Positions 34,800-48,311 of a stretch of DNA of 64,000 bases are shown one piece after another; the first letter of the stretch is position 1; every line of letters starts with the position of its first letter. Location: assembly GCF_947179165.1 (NCBI RefSeq), contig NC_077238.1, positions 59,072,257 through 59,136,256 of the forward strand. Reading direction: 5' to 3'. The notes under the pieces are model-generated. The model saw only the letters and a program-made list of their open reading frames with translations. It was not told where the DNA came from and did no database searches. The position numbers and the translations under genes were made by a program. The DNA comes from Solanum dulcamara. Its lineage: Eukaryota > Streptophyta > Magnoliopsida > Solanales > Solanaceae.

Positions 34800-35460
34800 T
34801 TCAGTAATAGTTATAGCTGTTGCAATAACTAATTTATCTATTATATAAAGACGTAGCATAATTATTTTAATTGTTGATTAGTTGTTGCAATAACTAAGTT
34901 ATTGTACGAAAAACTTTTATTTTTTTGCATCAACTAATAAAGAAGTTGTTGTGACTTCTTATTAGTTGCTGCACCAACTAAATCAGTTGTTGTATAAAGG
35001 ATTTATGTCATTACATAATAACTAATAAAGTAGCCGCAATAGATGCATTATTATGACTTCTTCATTAGTTATTGCAACAATTAAATATGTTATTGTATAA
35101 AAAAAACTTCTGTTTTTTCGCAACTATTAATACAAAAAGTTACCATAGATGTAATAGTTGTTGCATCAGATGCCTCAATTACAACAACAATTGTATTTTT
35201 TGCGACTTCTTTATTAGTCATTCCAATAACTGTTATTGTGTAAGATTTTTTTTTATTTTACCGCGACAATTAATAAAGAATTTGCAATAACTGTTGGAGT
35301 TGTTGGACAACTCCTAAAGTTGTCTACAAAAAGTTCAGTGAGCTGTTACAATAACTTACTGAGTTGCTGTAACGACTATTTTAATTATTGCATTAACTCT
35401 CTTCTGAGTTGCTGCAACAATTATAATAATTATTGCATTTTATCATAATTTCTTTCTCTC
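34800..35460. repeat. quasi-palindromic GTTGTTGCAACAAC-type repeat field
   Basis: ATTAGTTGTTGCAATAACTA-like units recur at about 34877, 34961, 35064 and 35213 and continue as CTGTTGGAGTTGTT and GAGTTGCTGCAACAAT. Many units are near-perfect hairpins by themselves (TTAGTTGTTGCAATAACTAA), and AACTAATAAAGAAGTTG spacers separate them. Spacing is irregular (84-149 bp). Short frames across it reflect codon-like repetition only. Confidence 0.75.
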
Positions 35461-35463
35461 ATG

Positions 35464-36825
35464 TTGTAATGATCCTCATAGTCATTTTCTTATTTTTGTA
35501 TGTTTTTATTGTTTTACCCCTTTTTATAGCTTATGTGTTGTGTTTATGACCTTTTGGAATAGGTGGCATAATTCTCGAGGTGTTCGAGAGAGTTTTGGGT
35601 AAGCTTTCCCAGCTTGGAGCTTTCATATTGAAAGAATCGACTTCGTTCAACATTAATAGTAAATAGGCTCATATGAGATTTTCGTCAATTTTATTAGCTC
35701 CAGAATATTGATTTAGTATAGTAGGACCTTTGATTCAGGTCTCAAAGTTTGAATTGATTTTGGGTGCTCAGTTGGTTTTTTTTTTTAATTAAAGCGTTGA
35801 CGGTCAAAAATATTAGGAAATGACCTCCAACTATTATTTCTTCATTTCCATTAAGTTATAGTGTCATTTCAAAATTGGATTTCATATAAAATTTGCGTTC
35901 ACGAGACTCCGAATGATTTCGGGGCATCAAAACTAAGTTTTGGCCAGTGTTGGTTTCTGGTGCATCACAAATGCAGACTTTTGCAGCATTTGCTGTCAAA
36001 AAATTGTATTTATGGTATCTAGACTGCTATCAGACCACAATTACAGTCTGTAAGACCTCAAAAGTTAGAAAGTCAAGAAAAAACATATTTGTGCATGACC
36101 TTATGAGGCTTTATACAGACCATACAAGCCTATACTATCCGTATAGAGTAGTTGTGAAAGTGCTTCAGGGAAAAGGGCCTGAGAAGTGAAGGTTTGCAAA
36201 TGGCTATACGACCCGTGAAGAATTTTATGGGCCGTAGAGTGTGTCATATAAAGGAGTTAAGGAGAAGTTGGGAAAATAAGTTGGATCAGGGTTCTATGGA
36301 AGGTTATACAGATGGTACAAAGTTATACGGACCATAATACCCATTGTAGAACACCTAATGGAAGGTGGTCTCTGAGTGATACTTCACGAGGACCTTTATA
36401 GTCCGTCAAACACTATACGATCTGTAAACCCATCCGTCTATGGTCCCCTCCCCTCGACCTTGATCTCCTTCGTTTCTATGGACTCAAATATGGTCCGTAG
36501 TAGTTTATACGGACTATATACGTGGTCCGTAAAGGTGCACTATTTGTTTTTATGTCTAGGGTATTTGGGTATTTTTTCATTTATTTAAATCTATGCTTGG
36601 ACGTTTTGGGTTATTTTGTATAGCTACAACTGATTTTCAAACCCTCATTCTCTCAAATAGTTTCCCAAATCAAAATCTTCTCTTTATAATTCTCCCAAGG
36701 TTTCTTCTTCAAGTCAAGCAAGGGTTTCAAGTCAAGACTCCATTATTAGAGCTTTCTAGGGCTTTTATAGCTAAGGTATGTGGGAATTCACCAATGGATT
36801 CCTTCATCCATTAGGTCCCAAAAGA
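35464..36825 (+). mobile_element. Gypsy LTR 5' portion, joined to another element
   Basis: It begins TGTAATGATCCTCATAGTC, a typical start of this LTR type. It contains many short TATACGGACCATA/GGTCCGTA phrases (36110-36540) and a leader with AAGGTATGTGGGAATTC (36775) that parallels the solo LTR near 19437. It ends abruptly at about 36825, where integrase sequence of a different element begins. Confidence 0.65.
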
Positions 36826-37656
36826 ACTCAGTTGGAAAGAATAATTCAAGTGTTGGAAGACATGTTGAGGGCATGTGTAATTGACTTTGGAGGATATTGG
36901 GTCAAATTCCTACCTTTGTGTGAGTTCTCCTATAATAATAGTTACTATAGCATTGACATGGCACCATTTGAAGCACTTTATGGGAGGGGAATCGCCCATA
37001 GGGTGGTATGAGGCTGGAGATGTGAAACCTTTGTGGGTTGATCTGGTAAGGGATGCTCAAGATAAGTTAAGGAGTATCAAAGCCAAGCTTCTAACAGCCC
37101 AGAGTCGATAGAGAGAGTATGCAGATCGCAAGGTGAGGGATACAAAATTTTAAGCAGGTGAACAGGTTCCCCCAAAGGTGTCACCCATAAAAGGGTGTAA
37201 TGAGATTCAGCAAGAAGGGAAAGCTTAGTCCTCGCTATATTAGCCCATTCGAGATTGTTAATTGTGTAAGACCGGTGGCTTATAGGTTGGCTCTACCACC
37301 TAACTTTTTTGGAGTCCATCCAGTGTTCCATGTGTCCATGTTGAAGAAGTACCATAGGGATGAAAATTATATCATTGAGTGGGACTCAGACTTATTAGAT
37401 AAGGACATTTAGTATAAGGAAGAACCAATTGCAATTCATGATTGTGATATATGAAAGCTGAGGATCAAAGAGATTAAGTTGGTGAAGGTTCAATGAAAGC
37501 ATCGTCTGGTTTAGGAAGCTACTTGGTAAATCGAGAAGGACATGCGAGACAAGTATCCTAGTTGTTTGACAACTCAGGTACTACACTATCTTTACCTTAG
37601 CCCAGTTTCCCTATTTTGATCACTCGAGGAAGAGTGATGGATAAATTGATATCTAT
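36826..37656 (+). pseudogene. second Tekay copy: integrase C-terminal end and chromodomain remnant
   Basis: The first bases (CAGTTGGAAAGAATAATTCA) match 31201 onward almost exactly, and the two run in parallel ([48 protein letters not shown]) to the pol end. Frameshifts near 36990 and 37150 and a lost stop pattern break the frame. A purine-rich stretch (GGAAGAGTGATGG, about 37628) precedes the LTR. Confidence 0.85.
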
Positions 37657-39486
37657 TGTAATGACCTATTCCAATCGTTATGAATAATCCTATAGGGAAG
37701 AAATTTGGGCTAGAAAACTTCTGAGTAATAACTTGAAAATTTTGAGTCTAAGCCAAACTTGGATGGAATATGAGTTAGGTGAGGTCTAGAGTAGTTTGTA
37801 ATGGACGGATGATTAAATTTTGAGTTGAGTTAATACCCAAGACATTAAGGAGCATGTGCGTCTTTACATAATCAAATTCGGGCGAGTAGAACTCTCGTAA
37901 TTGATCTTGTCATGAAAGAGTTGTTTTGAAATATCAAGAATTGAGGACGTTTTACAAAATGGAGGATTAGGACTCAGATTCTGAGTTTCTATTCTCATGC
38001 AACCCGTCACGGTGGGATTATACCCGCTATGGTGGGGTAAGTGGCATCATGATGGGATAGTTGTGGATTTAAAAGGGGAAAAGTCCCAAAATCATTTTTA
38101 TTTCTCCCACTTCATTCTTGAGAGACTAGAAGTGACCTAGGGAAATTTTCCTTCAGTTTTCCATTTGTTTCTTCATCAAAGGTAAGTTAATCATTCATCT
38201 AAGTTTTTATTTATTTCCTAGACCTTAGAATCTATGCGAATTCTCTTAGGGAAAGGTTTTGGCCTGAAATTAATGGTGAAAAAAGTCCTAATTGGGGGAG
38301 ATGATCATGAAAGTGGACAAGGGTTAGGAGTTTGATATAATTTGGGTATTGTAGGCCATTGTTCATTGATTTTGTGTATTCTTATTTGTTTTTATACCAA
38401 GAACAATCCAAGACTTTGGATAAATGGAAAACTCAAGTTCTTTAGAGTTTCCAAGGCTTATTTCGAGGTAGGTGATTGTTTATTTTCTATATGTGTTATA
38501 TGTATTTGTTAACTGCAATTGATAGTATTGCATGCATGTATCAGACTAGTAAAATATCCAATGAACTTAGTGAAATGACTATTATGATCAATTGCATGCA
38601 CTGAATTGGATACTTAATTTTGCAAACTGTGAACTATTCATTATTAATTGTGATTGTGATTTTGGTTTATGGATCGGGCACCACGCCGGTACATATTGAA
38701 TCGAGTGTCACGCCAATTCATAATTAGATCAGGTACCATGCTAATACGGGTTGTATCGGGGTCATGCCAACACATATTGGATGGAGCACCACGCCGGTAC
38801 AAACTAATAGTTTAGGTATGGATTCCATGAGAGGACCATTGTTAACTGTTGTATTTGAGATTGACACTGTGAAAATATTATTTCTCATGAAATGATTATT
38901 GGTAATGTTTTGTTGTTTATGCATGTTTTTACTATGTTGTGGTTATTTGTGTATGTTTCACTTCTTGAACTAGCCGCGTGATCCTACTAGTACACCATTG
39001 ATTATGTGTACTGATACTGCAATTTCTCTTTCTTTTTTGAGTATAGGACACCTTCAGGCAGCTACTGACAAACCTTAGTTAGGAGATCAGTGACTGCATA
39101 ATTCAAGAGTGAGCCAACTCTTTTAGGTTATTGTGGATTCTTCTCAATCTTAGTCTCTTTCTTTCGGAATGGGACAGTTCCCAGACTTTAGTTTATTTTA
39201 TTATTTTCGAGGTTGCATCCCCTTACTCTTAGACTTGCTACTTAGTAGAATTTTGGCATAATGACATTCAGGTCCTAGGGGTTTGACTTATGCATGTTTG
39301 ACTATATTATGATTGTCTGTTTAATTTCTTGAGTATATGGGAACTATGTTAAAAACCATTATAAAACTGTTTCCACAATCTTTTGCATGCCTGATCTGTG
39401 TTAGGATGCTAGTTGGGGTATAGTTTTGATTCTCCCATCGGAGGGTTAGTATGGGTGTCACTCACGACCCAATTTGGATCGTAACA
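37657..39486 (+). mobile_element. complete 1830-bp Tekay LTR
   Basis: It starts TGTAATGACC and ends GGATCGTAACA. It is the full-length reference for the broken LTRs at 25645 and 32035. It contains TCGGGCACCACGCCGGTAC-type short tandem units near 38670-38800, also present in the 25645 LTR near 27730-27860. No partner LTR and no target duplication were found. Confidence 0.8.
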
Positions 39487-39639
39487 GTGTTGTACTAAAT
39501 GAAAAATGATTGACTTATCATCGGAAATTTATATAACTTTGAGCCAATAAATCTAACCATCATTGTGGCACATTTCCTATATCTAAATACATTCATTTAA
39601 GCAATTATTTACCCACCCAATACAAAGAAATCTTCACAT

Positions 39640-40350
39640 TAGGGGTGTACATTAGGTCGGTTTAGTTTGATTTTTTATTAAAAATAACTAAATCAATTAT
39701 GTCGGTTTATTAAACCTATAAACCAAATCAAATCAATCTAACATTGGTTTCTTTGGTTTAGATTTGGGTCAGTTTTTTCAGTTTTTCTTACAACTACACA
39801 GTGATTGAAAAAGAAATGAAATTAAAGAGGTTGTTGCCTGGTCGTGTGATTTAATCCCGCACTTGAAGTTCTCAATTAAAGTTTGTTTCTTTGATCGTGC
39901 AATATATTGGTAATGGTGTATCAAAGACACTTGAATAAATAAAATCAAAAAAAATAAGATATACAATGGCATATTCAAGACATTGTCTTAGAAAAACATA
40001 TAAAGAAAACTCACAAAAAAACACAACACATGTCAATTTTTTTAATCATATTGAAAGTCCAAATATAAAATAATATATGTAAATATTGAAAGTTATAAAC
40101 TAATTTTAAAGAATACTTATAAATCATATTATAATAAATAATTTTTTGTGTATAAAAGAATTAAAATTACGCATGTATTATGTCTATTTGGTTTGGATTC
40201 GGTTTAACTTTTTTCTGTTGATACTAAACCAAACAAACAATGATCGATATATTTTTTTAACGCCATATCAACCAAATCAAACCAACCACAAGTTGATTTT
40301 TTTATCGATTTCACTTGGTTCATCGATTCGATTTGACTTGTACACCTCTA
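39640..40350. mobile_element. non-autonomous hAT element (711 bp) with 8-bp target duplication
   Basis: The ends TAGGGGTGTACA and (reverse complement) TAGAGGTGTACA are flanked by CTTCACAT (39632-39639) and CTTTACAT (40351-40358), an 8-bp duplication with one mismatch. The subterminal arms carry AAACCAAATCAAA motifs in inverted orientation. There is no coding capacity. The terminal TAGGGGTG is shared with the 7.8-kb hAT element in this window, but the inner arms differ, so it belongs to another family. Confidence 0.88.
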
Positions 40351-40358
40351 CTTTACAT

Positions 40359-41088
40359 TATCTTCAAAATTAGTCATTTTACTCCTACACGCAAGAATTT
40401 GATTTTTATCATAATTATTAAAACAGAAAAATAATTTTAACATATCACAACATATTGACTGACGTACTTAATTCATACCTATTAAAATATTGTGAATGTT
40501 GTCCCAATAATAGGGCACACAAAGCTTTGATGAAATTTGTTGGAATGTGCCGAACATTCAATTCAAATAATATTTTTTTATAATAATTTGTGATTAGTTG
40601 TACGAGGTAGACTTTAGCAGTTTGTTGTTGTGTCAATCACACTTTAAAGGTAAAACGTAACTGATAATAACGTTTTACAAATTACAAATAAAATGTAATT
40701 GACAAAAAGGTCTTACTGTAAGTTTTATGCAAAGATTCCAAGGTGGAAGAGTTGTAGAGTATCGTTACTTAAGACATATAATAGAGGTGGTCCTAGGTTA
40801 CATTTTAAGCTTAAAACGTTACTAACAGTAAAATATCTTTATTTAACGCCGTCAGCCAGTTGATTTTTAGACCGTTGAATTTTTTGACTAAAGTATAGCC
40901 TAAACGTTACTGAGAAACACGTTTATTCTAGCTCTGAGAATTTTCAAAAATAAAAACGTATTATTTTAATGAATTGATTCAAATAATAATTTGTTTCAGT
41001 AAAAACAAAGTATTTTTAACAAAAAGTTGTTAATTTACAATTCTCCGTTCTATGTCAGTTCAACTAATTGTTATTAGAACAATATTTC
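40359..41088. other. unassigned AT-rich spacer
   Basis: There are phrases such as AAACGTTACT and AACGTTTTAC in several copies (40660-40920) but no clear terminal repeats and no coding sequence. Confidence 0.4.
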
Positions 41089-41360
41089 TATTATAAAACA
41101 AATTAACTTTAGCAAATTAGCAAGAAAGTAAGACAAACAGAAAGAGAGATAATTATTTTTGTGTAGAGAGAATTGTATATTTTTCTTTACATTTTCATGT
41201 CTTTTATAGACACAAATAAGGGTAAGATATTTCTTGGACAAGGAAATATTACTATAGTATTATATTCCTTGGACAAGGTAATATTGCTATAATGGTATAT
41301 TCCTTGGACAAGGGAATATTGCTACAATGGACATCCACTTGGCCTATATTATTTATAACA

Positions 41361-44300
41361 CTCTCCTTTGAATATCCATGTATGCGAACAAATCTAGAAA
41401 TACGCATTGAGAGTTGTCTCATTAAAACCTCGCTAGAAAAACCCAGTGGGACAAAATCTAGACTAAGGAAAAAAGAGTGCGCGCATATTCTACTCCCCCT
41501 AATAAAGACCACAACTCAAATGGTTAAGTTTTCGTATTCCAATCTTGTGTACCATCTTCTTAAGAGTTGAGGTTGGTAAAGATTTGGTGAATAAATCTGC
41601 TAGATTATCACTTAAATAGATTTGTTGTACATCAACTTTTGTTGATCATGTGTGAAATATTCTTTTGGTGAAATGTGTTTCGTTCTATCTACTTTTATGA
41701 CCCTTTTTTTAATTGAGCAATGCATGCAGCATTGTCTTCGAACATTAACGTGGGTACTTTGACAACACACTCTAGGCCGCTTCTTTCTTTAATGAATTGT
41801 GTCATTAATCTCAACCACACAAATTTTCTACTTGCTTCATGAATCGCTATTATCTCGGCAAGATTTGAAGAAGTAGCAAAAATGGACTGCTCCATAAATC
41901 GTCATGATATAGCAGTTCCTCCGTATGTGAAAAGATAGCCTATTTGAGATTGAGCTTTATGTGGTTCCGATAAATAACCTGCATCTGCATAACCAACAAG
42001 GTCTTGCTAGCAAATTAACAGAAAATGTTATATCAGGTCTGGTGCCATTAGCAAGATACATAAGTGCATCAATAGTACTGAATATGGTACTTCGGGACCA
42101 AAAAGTTCCCCATTCTCTTTTGGAGGTCAGAATGGATCTTTATTCACTTCAAGTGATCGAACAATCACTTGAGTACTTAAGGGATGTGTTTGTCCATATA
42201 AAATTATTTTAAAATTTTCTCAACGTAGGTAGATTGGTGGATGAAGACCTCGTCTTCTAAATATTCAATTTGCAGACCAAGACAAAGTTTTGTCTTTCCA
42301 AAATCTTTCATCTCAATTTTTTTTTTAGATATTCAATTGTATTTTGGACCTCATTAGGGGTTCCAATGAGATTTATGTCATCAACATAAATTGTGAGTAT
42401 AACAAACTCTTATTCTGTTTTCTTAATAAAAATACAAGGACAAATAATATCATTTATATAACCTTCATTTATCAACTGATCACTAAGACGATTATACCAC
42501 ATACGCCCTGATTGTTTTAGACCATACAATGATCTTTGTAATCTGATTAAGAACATCTTCCGAGATTTAGAATTACATGCTTCAGGTAATTTTAATCCTT
42601 TTAGAATTTTCATATAAATTTCATTATCAAGTGAACCATAAAGATAAGTTGTAACCACATCCATTAGATTCATTTCAAAATTTTCATGTACAACTAAATT
42701 GATGAGATATCAAAAAGTTATTGCATCCATAACAGGTGAATATGTTTCTTCATAGTCGACACCGAGTCTTTGAAAGAATTCTTGGGCAACAAGGCGTGCC
42801 TTGTATCTTACAATTTCACTTATCTCATTTTGTTTTTGAACAAATATCCATTTATAGACAACTAGTTTTATATCATCAGGGGTTTGGACTATAGGTCCAA
42901 AAACCTCACGTTTAGCAAGTGTGTCTAATTATGATTGAATTGCCTCTTGCCACATTGGCCAATCACATCTTCGTCGATATTCTTTGATAGATTTAGTATC
43001 AAGATCCTCACTATCTTGCATAAGATTAATTGCAACATTATATGCAAAAATATTATTCACAATAATTTTTGATCCATCTAAATTTATCCTATCACCAGTA
43101 GAACTCATTGAAAGTTATTTATTCACTTGATTCTCAGATTTACTAATTTCTTCAAGAATATCAGGATTAATCAGATATTAAACTTCTTCAAGAAATTCTT
43201 GTATATTGTCATCTTTATCATTTCTCGCGCTTCTTTTTCTTGAATTTTTATCCTTTGAAACCAATGGTCTACCACGCTTTAGGCATATTTGGGATTCAGA
43301 TGCTATGACACTAGTAGATGGTCCTTTTGGAATGTCAATTCGAATAGGCACATTTACTGTAGGAATATATGACTTAGTTATCCATTTCAAATCAATAAAT
43401 GCATCTGGCATTTGATTTGTTATTTTCTATAAGTGGATGATCTTCTGGAACTCCTGCTCATATATAGGGGCACGTGGATCAAAATGAGATAGTGATGAAA
43501 CTTTCCACTCAATTTCACTTTTGGGTTCTTTTTTCTCTCTCCCTAATTGTGGAAAATGCATTTCCTCAAAGCAACAATCTGCAAATCGAGTAGTGAATAA
43601 ATCTCCGATCAACAGTTCAAGGCAGCGAATTATGAAGGGTGAGTCAAACCCAACGTATATTCCTAACCTTCATTGAGGACCCATCTTAGTTCATTGTGGT
43701 GATGCTACAGGCACATAAATTACACAATCAAATATTCATAGATAATCTATATTTGGCTCGTGATCAAATACTAATTGTGACAGAGAGTATTTATTATAAT
43801 TAGTCGGTCTGAGATTTTTATAAAGTGTTATGTCGTAGGCTCTTCAAGAGAACATTACCTCATCATTATGATCATTTTAATCATTTTATCCTCCTCATTT
43901 TCAAGGATTAGTTTATTTACCTATCTCAAGGATTAGTTTATTTAGAACCGATTGGTCTATCATGCTTCATGCACATCATAGACTCTGTCCTTCAAGGACA
44001 TTCAATAGGAGCATTTTCAACTCATTATGATCATTTTAATAATTTTATCCTCCTCCTTTTTCAAGGATTAGTTTATTTGCCTTTTTCGTGGATTAGTTTA
44101 TTTAGAATCGATTGGTCTATCATGCTTCATGCACGTCATAGACTCTGTCCTTTAGGGACATTCAATATGAGCATTTTCAACTCTTGGTTGCTTCTCATCT
44201 CCCTCTTATGTTAGACAAACTAACATATATCCCAATCTATTTTGGAGAATTCATCTTTGTGCATGATGGTACATTTATTAATCATATACCGCACATCAAA

Positions 44301-45225
44301 CTTATTAGATGGAGTATATTTGGCCATTGACCATAAATCAATTGAGAGAAAAATTGATCATAATTTATTGGTCTGATGCATACAATTACTTTTATATGCA
44401 ATATATTATATTTCAGACCATGAAACTTTATTCTCTTAAGCAATGATTGACTATTTATCTGATGCATTTAATGTCACATCATCTTGAATATTTATAAATC
44501 TTATCAAGATGAATTGTCTTGATTACACATTCTGAAAGTTGTGCTCTTAACTCAATTATTTTGCACAAACGATTCTGTGAATGTCAAACTGCAGGTTTGA
44601 CAACAAACACACATATGATTATCTTATAGATGCATCTATTTATCATATCACATAACAGGTGAACAGGCCCATATTCACCTATTATACTTTTCAGAATTTA
44701 GGGATTTAGTCCCAACATTAATTGATCCAATCAACTTCTCATGAGAACAAACAACAATTCTTGAAGAATCTTTTATTTCTTTAATATATGTCTATTACTT
44801 AGTATGCACATCTTTGGAATGGCCAAATAGTTCATGCCAACTTATGAACTTATTTGTACTAGTAAACTTCAAGTTTACCATGACATGTACCTTTTATTTT
44901 AGTAAATTTCTAATTTACAATTACATGAATAAATTTCACATTTATTTCTTCACAATAACTCTACCTCTTTTGGAGGTAAGTCGTGATCCCATCACGATAA
45001 AGTACACATTCATATTGAGAAGCTTTATTGAATATTGTCACATTCACATTAGGGAATGAATTTGTATTCGTCACATTTATCAAAAATTTTCATTCTTCAT
45101 GAATGGAACAATCACCTTAGCATATCAAATTATGATAGCTTAGTACCTCATTCCACAATTATGTGCATTATTCAATCACTTGTCTTTTTTAGACATATTA
45201 TGCACTGATATCATATTCATACCAA
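41361..45225 (-). pseudogene. Copia pol remnant (integrase, RT, RNase H)
   Basis: RNase H is at 41695-41895 (SSNLAEIIAIHEASRKFVWLR, MFEDNAACIAQLKKG). The RT is at 42410-42673 (MNLMDVVTTYLYGSLDNEIY, RSLYGLKQSGRMWYNRLSDQ). The linker is at 43178-43411 (CLKRGRPLVSKDKNSRKR), and the integrase end at 43427-43612 (TRFADCCFEEMHFP). 43750-45225 is a heavily degraded integrase core and zinc finger. Dense stops mean no product. Confidence 0.85.
43864..44182 (-). repeat. 159-bp tandem duplication in the Copia integrase region
   Basis: CATTATGATCATTTTAAT starts at 43864 and 44023. Both units contain CAAGGATTAGTTTATTT and GATTGGTCTATCATGCTTCA in the same order. Within each unit GGATTAGTTTATTT is itself doubled. 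Confidence 0.85.
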
Positions 45226-46912
45226 GAAATTGTCACAACCTAAACTACTGGACCGTGTGGGCACCTACTCTAACACCTAGATAGGAGAACCCTAAAAAAA
45301 ATCATGCTGAAGTTTAACAATTACCAATAAGGCCAATAGAGTTATGAAATCACTTTATATAAACTTAAAAAAAATTCTGAAGGTTTATAACAAAGACCAA
45401 TCTAACACCCCTAAGGATACTAGTCTAAACAGGTACAAGAGCTTCTAAGAGTAGTAATAAAATAAAGAAAAAATGAACCAGATTCCACTATAAAGAAAGG
45501 AAAATAGAAGTTGTTGGCGAATCGACTTCGTCTTCACCTAAGAGACATAACTGACCCTGCAACCAGACTATGCCAAGTGGCATAGCAAGAGTAGTATCAG
45601 TACAAACAATACACACTGATAGGAATCATCGCTCAATCTGATACTCACCATATAATATATGAACAGAAAAATAAGAGACATCATAATAATTAAACTTTAT
45701 ACTTAATCCATCCCAACCCAATAAATACACTCCTTACCCTTATCCTTGAGGTATTCACCACTCTGCACTTCAGAGTTACACTACCCTCTCTAGTTACAAC
45801 TTAAGCCCTGTGGTTTATAGGCCCACCTCACTATTGTTCATTCATCTAACAGTCTCTGCCTAACAACCTTAACCACTCAATAAGTTTCCCCCAACCATCA
45901 CTGGCCTTAGTCCAACTGTCTTATAACCTAAGGCATAGCCCTCCCACAACCACACTTTCTAACTTCACCCATTTTTAGGTATCCACTACAACTACCACAG
46001 TTAATCATAAAAATTTCAATAGCAAAACTCCTTGTCAACGAGAACCTCCACTTCCAAGCCTATAAATATAGAATACGTGTATAACACATATGTCACATCA
46101 AGGCCTAATATAGCCCATCCTCTTACCCACCAATAAGTTTGTTCAGGCTCACAATTCTTTATAACTAACACACCTCAATTCTTAATCCATGATGCACTTG
46201 CCACTAACCTTATATTACATGAAATTACAGATATCATCAGGTCCTCTCAAGAAACCATCCACACATACACATACTTGGCACTCTGAAGGGACCCAATCCA
46301 ATCATATTTGTGTCAGAATATGACACCTGATCTAAGAATATATTAGAACGTGACACCCAATCTAAATATGTGTCAAAAACTTGATACCCAATCTATATAT
46401 GTGTCAGAATGTGACACACAATCTAGTTAAGCAAACCAATCATAAATACCAACGATAGATCACATTATATCAACAGAACAGGTTCATGACAGGGCAAGCT
46501 AGTAAGTAATCATTTATATAAAAACTAACTAGTTTTCCTTATTGGTACACATTCAGGCATATCATAAATAACACAATTACACCCTTAAGACCATTCCGCG
46601 AACCAAACCAAGACCCACACTACCAAACCTTAGGGTTTATTTTCAAAAATCTACTTGTTTATCTATCTCTGTACACAATACTAAGTCCTTTATAAGATAA
46701 CTGTCTGTAGGCAATAATATCACCATATTTACACTTCCCCAATCCTTACAGCACCTTTGTTTTTCCCAGGTCACATTCAAATTAGACCCTAACCCAACCG
46801 AATTTCTGCATGTGACCCATGACCCACAACTTAATTATATAATTTCTCATTAAAATTCCTCATATACTGCACAATAGATATAGATTTACTACTTATAAAA
46901 GAGAAGCCTAGC

Positions 46913-47221
46913 CTACCTGGGCATCAAGCAATCATGGAGAGATAATACTGCTAAAATCATTGGTTCCAGATGTCCTACGGGCAAGGCAGGATTAAATTCA
47001 TCTTGTTGAAGCCTTCCAACTGCTGAGATTCCCTCCCCTATTCTTCTTAAGTCAAGAATTATCTTTTTCCAGGATTTTGCAGAAACCCTCGCTTCTAACT
47101 TACACTTAGGAGAAATGGGAGAAATAAGAAACTTGTGACTTAAGTTCTGACCCATGACCTCCTGCTCTAGCATCCATATTCCCACTTTGGCGGCGCCGCT
47201 CAGGCTGGGCCATCCAGCCAT
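46913..47221 (-). other. LTR-internal open frame (copy 1)
   Basis: A 102-codon frame in the 3' LTR. Its counterpart in the other LTR is 52645-53037. Shared peptide stretches include EVMGQNLS.(K/E)FLIS, KCKLEA.VS and GISAVGRL. Conservation in both LTRs follows from their common origin and does not show that it is a gene. No domain is recognised. Confidence 0.35.
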
Positions 47222-48311
47222 GGTGGGATGGTGGGACCCAATTGAGTAAAATTATTTTTGATTTCCTTTAATCTTAAATAACGTCGAGTCATGTCATTAT
47301 AATATATACCAATCTACTACTCGTTTATCCCCGAATGACATTTGAGGAAAGACACAAGCCAGTTTAGAACTCACTTGACAAACCGAACATTGTCCACAAT
47401 CTAGGGAAAACTTCGTGTACTCCAAATTAAAATGTGAATATAATTACCATGAATACACGTCCGACAAGGATTAATTAACAAAAATTTGACCCATATTTCA
47501 AAACCTCACTATCTCGCCTTATTTTCTCTAGTGGGATTATTTCTGCTAGAGGAGCGCTGCTGGAGAGGGAATCATGTCGCTCTGGCGGGGTGACACAAAT
47601 AGTATAGACTGGGGAGAAGAATGGTTTCTCCCTATTCTTTACACTCCCTCACTCAAATTCTCCCAAAACTCTCTCAAACTCTCCACTCTGATTGTCTACT
47701 CTACGATAAGAATCTTGCCTTTAACTTTAAATTACTGCTAACTTTATATTCTAATGCTTATCATGCTAAGAATCCGTAGAATCAAAGGCCCATAGGGTAG
47801 TTTCAACTCTTTTAGAAATATATTGCTTTTATTGTTAGATTTACGTAGCATGAACTTTTCCCTTACGTCCACAATGTCTCCCTGATGTCTTGGACATAAG
47901 GTTAATAACGAATTTTACCCAAATCATACTAGAATGTAGGGGTGGGAATTGAAAGGTTTTTCTTGGCCCAAACCTTAATTATGCTAGCTAGTTGGAGTTT
48001 TTGAACAAATTTCCTTCGTAAATAGTATTGCTAGGACACTTAGAAGTACTGATTTGTAAAAAAATTGAAGAAATATGTGATTGGGGTAAGGAGTCGCCAT
48101 GAACGCGTCTGGTGTTCTTCCCGAATGAAGCCCACTTTGGCGGCCTTCATCCCACTCTGGCGGGGATGCAATGGTGGGATCCTGCCTCTTTGGTAGGATT
48201 TTACCAAGCAGTGGCCTCGCTTCTGAGGCCCTTTCCCACTTAATATATGCTTTTACACTTATACAATTGAATACTAACCAAAAATTTTGCTAAACTTGCA
48301 GATACACTACT

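Noticed and set aside
35072..35448. Cys/Asn-rich frames
   Set aside because: They arise from translation of the GTTGTTGCAACAAC repeat field.
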